In this document: positions 57,071 through 64,000 of the stretch, piece after piece
Layout: every line of letters starts with the position of its first letter
How positions within the stretch are numbered: position 1 is the stretch's first letter
DNA from: Streptomonospora nanhaiensis
GTDB lineage: Bacteria > Actinomycetota > Actinomycetes > Streptosporangiales > Streptosporangiaceae
Direction of reading: 5' to 3'
NCBI RefSeq assembly: GCF_026642255.1
Contig: NZ_CP113264.1
Coordinates: 1 to 64,000 of the forward strand
DNA: 64,000 nt
Position numbers and translations under genes: made by a program
Notes under the pieces: generated by a model
What the model was told of the DNA's origin: nothing
Database searches by the model: none
Seen by the model: only the letters and a program-made list of their open reading frames with translations

Positions 57071-58951
57071 ATGGAGACCCCCACTCCCGACCCCCTCTCC
57101 GGCCGCACACTGCACGGGCGCTACGTCCTGGGCACCCGTGTCCGCAGCGGCGCCTCGGGGACCGTCTACGCAGCGCAGGACCTCCGTGAGGAGCGGGCCG
57201 TCGCGGTCACCGTCCTCCACCCGTGGCTGATGGGGAACCACGGGGCGGTGCACGCCTTCCTGGGGCGGGCGCAGACCCTGGAGGCGGTCGCCCACCCCGG
57301 TCTGGCGCGGGTCCTGGCCCACGGGCGCGACGAGGCGTACGTGTACGCGGTCGCCGAATACCTGCGGGGGGAGACCCTCGCCGAGGTACTGGGGGACGGC
57401 GAGACGCTGCGGTACTCGCCGCACATGGCCCTGTCGATCGTCGCCGACGTGCTGGCCGCCCTCGACACAGCCCACCGGTTGGGCGTCGTGCACGGTGAGA
57501 TCGCCCCCGACAAGGTCGTGATGGACGACGGCGGACGGGCGCGGGTCACCGGTTTCCCGCTGCTGTTCGACGCCGCCGAGGACGCCGGGCCCGACAGCCG
57601 CACCGACGTGCGCGACGTCGGTGTGCTGCTCCACAGGCTGATGACCGGAGACTCCGCCGTCGCGGACGAGGGACGGCCCCTCCGGCCCTCGGCCGCGCTC
57701 CCCGACCTCCCGCCCGACCTGGACATGCTGGTCGCCAACGCGACCGACCCGAACCCGCGCTACCGGCCGCGCGACGCGGGCCAGTACCTGACCCTGGTCG
57801 AGCAGGTGATGCGGTCGCTCCCCCGCACCGACCGCGACCGCGAGGGCGACACCCGACCGATCCCGGTCGTCGCGGACCTCCCGGTCGAGAGCGCGGCGGG
57901 CGCGGCCGGGGACGGCCGGAGCGGCGCCGTTCCGCGGTGGCGCCGCCCACCGGTGCTCGTCGCCGCGGGGGTGCTGGTCCTCGCGCTGTTCGCGGCCGGG
58001 TGGGCCCTCGTCCCCGCGGGCGGCGCCGCCCTCCCCGACGTCCTGGGCAGCGACCCGGAGGCGGCCGAGGCGCGGTTGGCGGAGCTCGACCTGGAGCTGG
58101 TCGTCGCGTTCGACGAGACCTACAGCGACACCGAGGCGGTCGGGTCCGTCGCCGACACCACCCCGGAGGCGGGCGCCGAGCTGGAGCGGGGCGACGAGGT
58201 CATGCTCTGGCTCTCCGCGGGTCCGCAGTTCGCCGAGGTCCCCGACGTGGTCGGCGGTACCGAGAACGCGGCGCGCGACGCCCTGCGCACGGCCGGGTTC
58301 ACCCACATCGAGGTGTTCCAGGAGCACTCCGCCGAGGAGGCGCCCGGGACGGTCCTGTCGACGGTCCCGGCGACGGGTGAGGAGGGCGACCGGGCCGAGG
58401 CGGTGACCGTCCACGTCAGCGAGGGGGTCATCGTCCCGACGCTGCTCGGCATGGGTCGGGAGGAGGCGGGCGAGGCCCTCACCGGGCTGGGGCTGGTGTT
58501 CGAGGTCGCCGAGGCGCACCACGGCACGGCGCCGGAGGGCGAGGTCGCGGGCCAGACGCCCGAACCCGGCACCATCCTCCCCGAGGAGGGCGTCGTCACC
58601 CTCACGGTCTCCCTCGGGCCGGAGCCCGAGGACGAGGAGACCGAGGAGGACGGGGTCGGGGAACCCGGCGAGGGCTCCCCCTCCGACGACGGCGGCGGTC
58701 GCGGTGAAGGCGGCCGGGGGGACGGCGGCCGGGGGGACGGCGGTGACGGCGGGGACCGGGGGGACGACGGCTGGGGAAACTCCGGCGCCGCCTCCTGCGC
58801 GGTCGCCGCCTGGGACGGCGACATCGTCTACGACACCGGGGACCAGGTCAACTACCGGGGGCGCGTGTACGAGGCGCGCTGGTGGATCCAGGGGGTCCCG
58901 CCGACCATGGGCGAGGAGTGGGGGGTCTGGGAGGACCGGGGCTCCTGCTGA
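57071..58951 (+). CDS. PASTA pseudokinase with C-terminal CBM5/12-like domain
   Basis: A 626-residue membrane protein. The N-terminal fold is a PknB-like kinase (about 15-270) with the glycine loop RSGASGTVYAA. The catalytic Lys reads VAVTVL (Thr), the helix-C Glu is lost (FLGRAQTL), HRD reads VVHGEIAPDK and DFG reads VTGFP, so it should be inactive. One membrane helix (VLVAAGVLVLALFAAGWALV, about 295-315) precedes three PASTA repeats (about 320-520), a Gly/Asp/Glu linker and a chitin-binding-type module (about 580-626, AWDGDIVYDTGDQVNYRGRVY then ARWWIQG and WGVWED). It likely senses cell wall material. Confidence 0.88.
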   Translation: METPTPDPLSGRTLHGRYVLGTRVRSGASGTVYAAQDLREERAVAVTVLHPWLMGNHGAVHAFLGRAQTLEAVAHPGLARVLAHGRDEAYVYAVAEYLRGETLAEVLGDGETLRYSPHMALSIVADVLAALDTAHRLGVVHGEIAPDKVVMDDGGRARVTGFPLLFDAAEDAGPDSRTDVRDVGVLLHRLMTGDSAVADEGRPLRPSAALPDLPPDLDMLVANATDPNPRYRPRDAGQYLTLVEQVMRSLPRTDRDREGDTRPIPVVADLPVESAAGAAGDGRSGAVPRWRRPPVLVAAGVLVLALFAAGWALVPAGGAALPDVLGSDPEAAEARLAELDLELVVAFDETYSDTEAVGSVADTTPEAGAELERGDEVMLWLSAGPQFAEVPDVVGGTENAARDALRTAGFTHIEVFQEHSAEEAPGTVLSTVPATGEEGDRAEAVTVHVSEGVIVPTLLGMGREEAGEALTGLGLVFEVAEAHHGTAPEGEVAGQTPEPGTILPEEGVVTLTVSLGPEPEDEETEEDGVGEPGEGSPSDDGGGRGEGGRGDGGRGDGGDGGDRGDDGWGNSGAASCAVAAWDGDIVYDTGDQVNYRGRVYEARWWIQGVPPTMGEEWGVWEDRGSC

Positions 58952-58991
58952 CCGGTCCCGCGCACCGTCCGTCCCGACCCGGCCCCGCCGG

Positions 58992-59843
58992 TCAGGGGGC
59001 GGAGGTGAAGTCCGCGAGGTGGTCGCGCACCCACTCGCGGTAGGTCCGCGGAGGGAGGCCGGTCGCCTCCCGCACCCCGTCGCCGACCGGCTCGGGGACG
59101 ACGGCCAGCCCGGCCCAGTGGGCGAGGGCCGCGTCCGCGTAGCCCGGGTCGTCCATGGCCCGCGCCACTTCCTCCCGGGCCTCCTCCAGGGGCTGCTCCT
59201 CCCAGCGCACGGGGACGCCCGTCTCCTCGCCGATGATCCTGACCTGGTCGGACTGGGTGAGGGTCTCGGGGCCGGTGATGTCGTAGCTCCTGCCCGTGTG
59301 CCCGTCGTCGAGCAGGGCGCGCACGGCGGCGGCCGCCACGTCCTTCTCGTGGACGAGGGAGCGGGAGGCGTCCCCGTAGGGCGCGCGGACGACGCCGCCG
59401 GACACCTGGTCGGCCCACAACAGGGTGTTGGTGGCGAGGCCGGTCACGCGCAGGAAGGTCCACTCGTCGGTGGCCGCCCGGACCGCGGCCTCGACCCGCC
59501 CCCAGACGCCGTTCTCCTCCGCCGGGCGGTCGTCGCGGACGTGCGAGGCGGAGAGGTGGACGATCCGTCGTGCGTGTCGGGCGAGGGCGGCCACGGTCTC
59601 CTCCACACCGTCCCCGTCGAACCCGGGCCAGAGCAGGTAGGCGCCGGCCGTCCCCTCGGCGGCCGAGGCGACGGCCTCCGGGTCGGTGATGTCGCCGCGG
59701 ACGACCTCGACCTCCTCCGGGAGGCGGGCCGTCCCGGGGGCGCGCACCAGTGCCCTGACCGGGACGCCCTCCGCGATCAGCCCCGCGACGACGTGGCGTC
59801 CGGTGGCCCCTGTGGCCCCGGTGACCAGGATCGGTCGGTTCAT
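58992..59843 (-). CDS. NmrA-family NAD(P)-binding oxidoreductase
   Basis: The 283-residue product has the Rossmann motif PILVTGATGATGRHVVAGL and the NmrA-type TFLRVTGLATNTLLWAD and ASRSLVHEKDVAAAAVRALL. Such proteins reduce quinones or bind NADP. ATG at 59843 after GGGGGAGACACC. The promoter carries a SoxR box, which places it in the redox-drug regulon seen in streptomycetes. Confidence 0.88.
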   Translation of the reverse strand: MNRPILVTGATGATGRHVVAGLIAEGVPVRALVRAPGTARLPEEVEVVRGDITDPEAVASAAEGTAGAYLLWPGFDGDGVEETVAALARHARRIVHLSASHVRDDRPAEENGVWGRVEAAVRAATDEWTFLRVTGLATNTLLWADQVSGGVVRAPYGDASRSLVHEKDVAAAAVRALLDDGHTGRSYDITGPETLTQSDQVRIIGEETGVPVRWEEQPLEEAREEVARAMDDPGYADAALAHWAGLAVVPEPVGDGVREATGLPPRTYREWVRDHLADFTSAP

Positions 59844-59904
59844 GGTGTCTCCCCCTGCGCGGTGCGGTCGGGCGCCGGTCGGCTGCCCGCGCCCCACACT
59901 CATG

Positions 59905-59922
59905 CCTCAACTAATGTTGAGG
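59905..59922 (-). promoter_or_regulatory. SoxR box
   Basis: CCTCAACTAATGTTGAGG matches the SoxR dyad. On the minus strand the site follows TTGACC (-35) and is followed 19 bases later by GAGTGT, the wide spacing MerR-type activators require. It is 62 bases before the NmrA-type gene start. Confidence 0.88.
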
Positions 59923-59963
59923 TCAAGTGTTGGGGCCAAACCCGCGCCGACCCCGACCGCCCG

Positions 59964-60200
59964 CTACCCCCGGGCGTCCTCGCCCCGGGCGAGCCGCCCG
60001 AAGTGCCCCACCGCCGCGCCCAGGGCGAAGTGCGCCGCCTGGTGCTCGGTCATCGGCACCACGCCGGCGGGGACGGTCACCCGGAACGGGAACTCGTCCT
60101 CCGGTCTGATGCGGAAGTCGTCGATGACCCCCTGGGACAGCAGCATGGTCAGCGCCTCGCGTATCTGCCCGCTGCGGTTGTCCGACGCCCAGATCGACAT
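59964..60200 (-). CDS. Small unknown protein
   Basis: A 78-residue protein, MSIWASDNRSGQIREALTML followed by IRPEDEFPFRVTVPAGVVPM and a His/Ala-rich end (TEHQAAHFALGAAVGHFGRLA). Not recognised. The ribosome site GGGGGC is weak. Confidence 0.5.
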   Translation of the reverse strand: MSIWASDNRSGQIREALTMLLSQGVIDDFRIRPEDEFPFRVTVPAGVVPMTEHQAAHFALGAAVGHFGRLARGEDARG

Positions 60201-60379
60201 GCCCCCACAGTAGCCCGCAGAACCCTGCGAGGGCCCCCGGATCCCCTTTCCCGTCGGGCTTCCCGTCCCTGGAGCCCGGCCGGAAACAACGCGCGGGGCG
60301 GCACGCGGACGGACCGCCCCGGGTCCGCGGGACGTCCGCGCGGGTCACGGGCACAGTGCTCCGGAAGGGGGCCGGACAC

Positions 60380-60416
60380 GGGTGTGGGCGGACCGCGGAA
60401 CGGTCCGCCCACACCC
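60380..60416 (-). terminator. Terminator after OhrR-type gene
   Basis: GGGTGTGGGCGGACCG (60380-60395) and CGGTCCGCCCACACCC (60401-60416) pair perfectly. The 60201-60536 gap holds no gene. Confidence 0.8.
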
Positions 60417-60536
60417 GGAGCACGGGCACGACCCCCGTGGTGCCCGTGCTCACCGGCCACCGCCGCCGCCTGTCGTCCCCCGACGGCGGATGCGGTGGCC
60501 GGAGCTCATCGCCCCGGAACCCGGTCCTTCGCCCGC

Positions 60537-61031
60537 TCAGTCCCGCGCGGGCAGCCGGGCCTCGCCCGCGAGCACGTTCGAGGTCAGCCGCCGCAGCGCG
60601 AGCCTCGTCGCCTCGAACTCCTCCTCGGGAAGGTCGATGACGGCGCCGATCGCCTCCGGGATCCCCTCGGCCCCGGTCCGCAGTTCCGCGCCCTCCCCGG
60701 TGAGGATGACGCGGACCGAGCGCTCGTCGCGCGGGTCCCGCACGCGGTCGAGCAGCCCCCTGGCCTCCAGCCGCTTGAGCAGCGGGGTGAGCGTGCCGTA
60801 GTCCAGCTGGAGCACGGCGCCGATCTCCTTGACGGAGCACTCACCGCGCTCCCACAGCAGCATCATCACGAGGTACTGGGGGTAGGTCAGCCCCAACGGC
60901 TCCAGCAGGGGCCGGTAGAGGTTGGTGACCGCGCGAGAAGCCGCGTACAGCGCGAAGCACATCTGCTCGTCGACGGGAGGAAGAGGGAAGTCGCCCGCGG
61001 GGGCGGGGGAACGGTCAGGCATCGGCAACAT
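60537..61031 (-). CDS. ohrR: OhrR-type MarR regulator (peroxide-sensing)
   Basis: The 164-residue regulator has the OhrR signature MCFALYAASRAVTNLYRPLLEPLGLTYPQYLVM with the sensing Cys at 25, and a winged HTH (SVKEIGAVLQLDYGTLTPLLKRLEARGLL). OhrR releases DNA when its Cys is oxidised by organic hydroperoxide. The usual target, ohr, is not in the window. ATG at 61031 follows TAGGAGGTAACTACG. Confidence 0.85.
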   Translation of the reverse strand: MLPMPDRSPAPAGDFPLPPVDEQMCFALYAASRAVTNLYRPLLEPLGLTYPQYLVMMLLWERGECSVKEIGAVLQLDYGTLTPLLKRLEARGLLDRVRDPRDERSVRVILTGEGAELRTGAEGIPEAIGAVIDLPEEEFEATRLALRRLTSNVLAGEARLPARD

Positions 61032-61176
61032 CGTAGTTACCTCCTACCCGATGTCAAAGCCCGCGATTGCCTCGCACGCGAGGAAGCCCGGGACGGAGCA
61101 CCCCGGACCGCCGGGGCACGGCCCCCTCGGCACGCGGGACCGCGGCACGGAACCTCCCTTCCACACACCGGACCCC

Positions 61177-62814
61177 CTACCGGCGCGGCGCCCGGTGGGG
61201 CAGTCTGCGCTTGACCACCTTGCCGGTGGCGTTGCGCGGCAGCTCGTCCAGCACCACCACGTCACGGGGGACCGAGAACCGGCCCAACACGGACCGCACA
61301 TGCATCCGCACCTTGTTCGGGTCCACCTCGACGCCCTCGTACGGGACCACGAACGCCGCGAACCTCTGCCCGAACTCCTCGTCCGGCACACCCGTCACCA
61401 CGACCTCGCGCACCCCGGGGAGCGTCACGATCGCCTCCTCCACCGGCCGCGGGAACACGTTCTCCCCGCCGGAGACGATCATGTCGTCGTCCCGTCCCGC
61501 CACGTGCAGCAGCCCGTTCGCGTCCACGTGCCCCCGGTCGCCGGTCTCCATCAGGCCGTTCGCGAGCTTCTTGCTCCGCCCGTTCGTGTACCCGTCGAAC
61601 AGCATGTCGTTGCCGACGTGGATCGACCCCTCCGTCCCGTCGGGGACCTCGGAGCCCTGCGCGTCCAGGACCGCGATCCGCGTCCCCAGGGGCGGCCGCC
61701 CCGCCGTCGTCGGCGAGAGCCGCATGTCCTCCGGTGTCGCGATCGTCGCCCAGGACACCTCCGTCGACCCGTACAGGTTGTAGAGCACGTCCCCGAACTC
61801 GTCCATGAAGGCGGTGATCAGCTTCGGGCTCATCGCGGAACCGCTGCACGCCACGATCCGCAGCGAGGAGGTGTCGTACCCGGCACGCGTCTCCCGCGGC
61901 AGGTCCATGATCCGCCGCAGCATCACCGGTACCGCGAACAGCACCGTGCACCGCTGCTCCTGGACCGTCCGCAGCACGTCCTCGGGCTCGAACAGCCGCC
62001 GCATCACCAGAGTGGCCCGCATCGACATGCCCAGCTGCACCCCGGCCAGGCCCCACGTGTGGAAGACCGGCGCCGAGACCAGGATGCGGTCCGACGAGCG
62101 CAGCGGGATGCGGGACAGCACCGACGCCGCGTCCTGCGGGCCCTTCGGCGTGGGCCGCCGCGCCCCCTTGGGGGCGCCCGTCGTCCCGGAGGTCAGTACG
62201 ATCAGCCTGCCCGGCCGCTCCGGCGGTCCCGGCTCCGTGCCTGTGCCCTCCCGCGCCTCCCACGGCACCACCGGCCCCGGCCCCGACGGCTCGCCCCACG
62301 CCGTCACCCGTGCCACCTCGGCAGGGAGCCCGGCGTACAGGGGCTCGAACTCGGTGTCCGCCACGAGCACCGCGACCTCGTTGTCCGCCACGGCCGCCGA
62401 CAGCTGGCCGGCGGACAGCCCCGTGTTCAGCAGGACGGTGTCCGCGCCGAGACGGCCGCAGGCCGCCATCGTCTGCACGAAGGCACTGTGGTTGCGGCAC
62501 AGCAGTCCCACGCGCGTCCCCTGGACCACACCCGCCCCGTGCAGCTCCCGGGCCAGCTGCCGGGCGCGCAGATCCATCTCACCGAAGGTCGTCGGCCCGC
62601 GCTCGTCGATGACGGCCACGGCGCCCGGGGCGCGCTCGTTCGCCGCCGCGTACCCGCCGGCGATCGTGGCGCCCCACGTGCGCAGGGCCCGGAGCTGGCG
62701 GACGATCCGATCGGGGCGGCCGGCGCTGAGCACACCGGCGCGGACCAGGACACGCGCCGTCCTGAGGGTTCGACGCAGTCGTGAAGGGGCGGGCGGTACG
62801 GCGTTGGGCGCCAT
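61177..62814 (-). CDS. Fatty-acid/acyl-CoA ligase (AMP-binding)
   Basis: The 545-residue adenylate-forming enzyme has P-loop VLTSGTTGAPKGARR, A5 motif YNLYGSTEVSWATI, A7/A8 METGDRGHVDANGLLHVAGRDDDMIVSGGENVFPRPVEEAI and C-terminal Lys in RNATGKVVKR. The FadD type forms acyl-CoA from a carboxylic acid, ATP and CoA. Substrate length cannot be told. ATG at 62814. The 62815-63163 gap holds no gene. Confidence 0.92.
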   Translation of the reverse strand: MAPNAVPPAPSRLRRTLRTARVLVRAGVLSAGRPDRIVRQLRALRTWGATIAGGYAAANERAPGAVAVIDERGPTTFGEMDLRARQLARELHGAGVVQGTRVGLLCRNHSAFVQTMAACGRLGADTVLLNTGLSAGQLSAAVADNEVAVLVADTEFEPLYAGLPAEVARVTAWGEPSGPGPVVPWEAREGTGTEPGPPERPGRLIVLTSGTTGAPKGARRPTPKGPQDAASVLSRIPLRSSDRILVSAPVFHTWGLAGVQLGMSMRATLVMRRLFEPEDVLRTVQEQRCTVLFAVPVMLRRIMDLPRETRAGYDTSSLRIVACSGSAMSPKLITAFMDEFGDVLYNLYGSTEVSWATIATPEDMRLSPTTAGRPPLGTRIAVLDAQGSEVPDGTEGSIHVGNDMLFDGYTNGRSKKLANGLMETGDRGHVDANGLLHVAGRDDDMIVSGGENVFPRPVEEAIVTLPGVREVVVTGVPDEEFGQRFAAFVVPYEGVEVDPNKVRMHVRSVLGRFSVPRDVVVLDELPRNATGKVVKRRLPHRAPRR

Positions 62815-63097
62815 GGTGTCTCCGGGAGGGCGACGGGGACGGGCGAAGCGTTCCGCGCCTCACCGGGGAGCCTTCGCCGCGTGACTCCCCGGAAGTACTG
62901 CGACCGTAGGCGACGAACCCCCCGTGTTTCTGCGCACCCGGGTGAGTCCCCGCTCCCGGTTCCTTGTCACCGGGGTACGAATCGTGCCGCCCGTCCGGTG
63001 GAGCGGCCCCGCCCTCCCGCTGGTCCGGCGACGCGGGCGTCGCGGACGGGCCCGCGGGAGGGAGTGCAGGCGGAGGGGCCGCCGCGCACGGCGCGAC

Positions 63098-63140
63098 GGC
63101 CCCCGGCCGACATGTCGGCCTACCGCCCAGGCGCCCGGTC
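63098..63140. repeat. TGTCG-type repeat/palindrome
   Basis: GGCCGACATGTCGGCC is a perfect 16-base palindrome (near 63106), followed by TACCGCCC and AGGCGCCC-like octamers, near the 3' end of the secreted-protein gene. Confidence 0.5.
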
Positions 63141-63163
63141 GGGCGGCCCGGCGGCCACCCGGC

Positions 63164-63853
63164 TCAGCCGGACACGGTGATCGGCGCGGCGGGGTCGTCG
63201 GCGTTCGTCACCAGGTAGGTGGCGGTGAAGTCGGACGTCGTCGCGCTGGTCGGGCAGCCGAAGCCGCCCTCCACCTCGACCGGGGCCGTCGTGTCGAACG
63301 CCAGCGTCGACGCCGGGTTCCCGTTCGTCCACGTGCCGCCCACGGGGACCGGGGCGTCCGGGCTGACGGTGGCGGTGCAGGAGGCGAGACCCCTGGTGGT
63401 CACGACGATGCCGCCCGCGGGCACCACCATCGTGCCGACCGAGGGGGCCCCGAACTGCATGGTCATCTCCCAGACGGGATCGGCGACGGCCACGGTGGCG
63501 CTCACCAGGGGCACGTTGGTGGAGCAGCTGCCGAAGTCCGGGGAGTTGATGGGGCCGGAGACGGCTCCGTTCGGGTTGTGGTTGCCCGGGGCGGCCGGGA
63601 CCAGGTTGTTGCCACCGCCGGGAGAGGTGGACGACACCTGGCAGGTCACCACGACGGTGCCCGCCGTGAAGGTCGCGGTGCCGTCCAGGACCGCCTCGAA
63701 GGCGGCCCCCGCGGGGTCGACGGTGGTGGAGGCCTGCTGGGCGGCGAGGGCGCCGCCGCTCCAGGACAGGGCCAGGACCCCCGCCGCCGCGACGGCGACG
63801 GCCGTGCGGGAGCGGGCGGGGAAGGGACGGGGTCTCGGTCGCGGAACCGACAT
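63164..63853 (-). CDS. Secreted protein of unknown function
   Basis: A 229-residue protein. The Arg-rich N-terminus and AVAVAAAGVLALSWSGGALAAQQ form a signal peptide with likely cleavage after ALA near 37. The mature part is Thr/Val/Gly-rich with four spaced Cys (VTCQVSS, GSCSTNV, ASCTATV, GFGCPTS), probably two disulfides, a beta-rich fold. Not assigned to a family. GAGGAG before ATG 63853. The 63854-64000 end shows no gene. Confidence 0.8.
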   Translation of the reverse strand: MSVPRPRPRPFPARSRTAVAVAAAGVLALSWSGGALAAQQASTTVDPAGAAFEAVLDGTATFTAGTVVVTCQVSSTSPGGGNNLVPAAPGNHNPNGAVSGPINSPDFGSCSTNVPLVSATVAVADPVWEMTMQFGAPSVGTMVVPAGGIVVTTRGLASCTATVSPDAPVPVGGTWTNGNPASTLAFDTTAPVEVEGGFGCPTSATTSDFTATYLVTNADDPAAPITVSG

Positions 63854-64000
63854 GGGTACTCCTCGTGTGTGACGGCCGGCGGGCGCGCGGGGGCTCCGAC
63901 CGGCGGGAACTGGGGGTACGCGCCGACTCGGTAGACATGGCTTTCCTGGTGGACCGGGGAGCCCGTGCGGGCTCCCCGGGGGTACGGGGACCGTTCAGGC

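Overview
The window is high-GC actinomycete chromosome around the replication origin. The order dnaA, oriC, dnaN, gnd, recF, dciA (DUF721), gyrB, gyrA, DUF3566, tRNA-Ile is the usual actinobacterial origin layout. The XRE/DUF397 pair, a BldC-like mini-regulator, a mycothiol-type DsbA relative and the overall gene style suggest a Nocardiopsis-like filamentous actinomycete. The genus is an inference from protein style and was not tested by search.

Region by region: 1-13.8 kb is the replication core, with an origin of about 0.85 kb carrying at least 15 DnaA-box-like 9-mers and a strong terminator behind tRNA-Ile. 14.1-18.6 kb holds a lipoprotein hydrolase, a MerR regulator and a large protein joining a discoidin-like domain to a SUKH domain. 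18.7-24.8 kb is a LacI-controlled polyamine-type ABC importer operon ending in an adenosine-deaminase-like enzyme, with a clear tandem operator. 25-30.5 kb carries an MHS-type transporter, a DUF1349 protein, a DUF4383 protein, a small membrane protein and a catalase. At 30626 lies a perfect parS site. 30.8-36.1 kb is a three-subunit formate dehydrogenase-type operon (molybdopterin subunit, Fe-S subunit, NrfD anchor). 36.2-40.6 kb is accessory: a large unknown protein, then an XRE/DUF397 pair, two unknown proteins, a 46-residue Cys-pair protein and a BldC-like protein.

40.7-46.8 kb holds a phosphoribosyltransferase, a branched-chain/pyruvate 2-oxoacid dehydrogenase operon (E1 alpha, E1 beta, E2) and an AbgT-family transporter. 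47-50.7 kb has a DsbA-like protein and a tight three-gene set, ATPase (DUF3696-like), TOPRIM-like protein and DUF262 protein, which looks like a defence module. 50.9-64 kb holds PaaZ of phenylacetate degradation, an ECF sigma factor with a membrane partner, a YbaK protein, an ADP-ribosylglycohydrolase, a PASTA pseudokinase with a chitin-binding-type tail, an NmrA-type oxidoreductase behind a SoxR box, an OhrR-type regulator, an acyl-CoA ligase and a secreted protein.

Two signals lie outside the genes. Eight-base-period repeats built on GTCGAC/TGTCG words recur in about eleven intergenic regions. Three copies of a 17-bp palindrome made of back-to-back DnaA half-boxes sit in and behind dciA. 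I saw no transposase, integrase, CRISPR array, rRNA or biosynthetic cluster.
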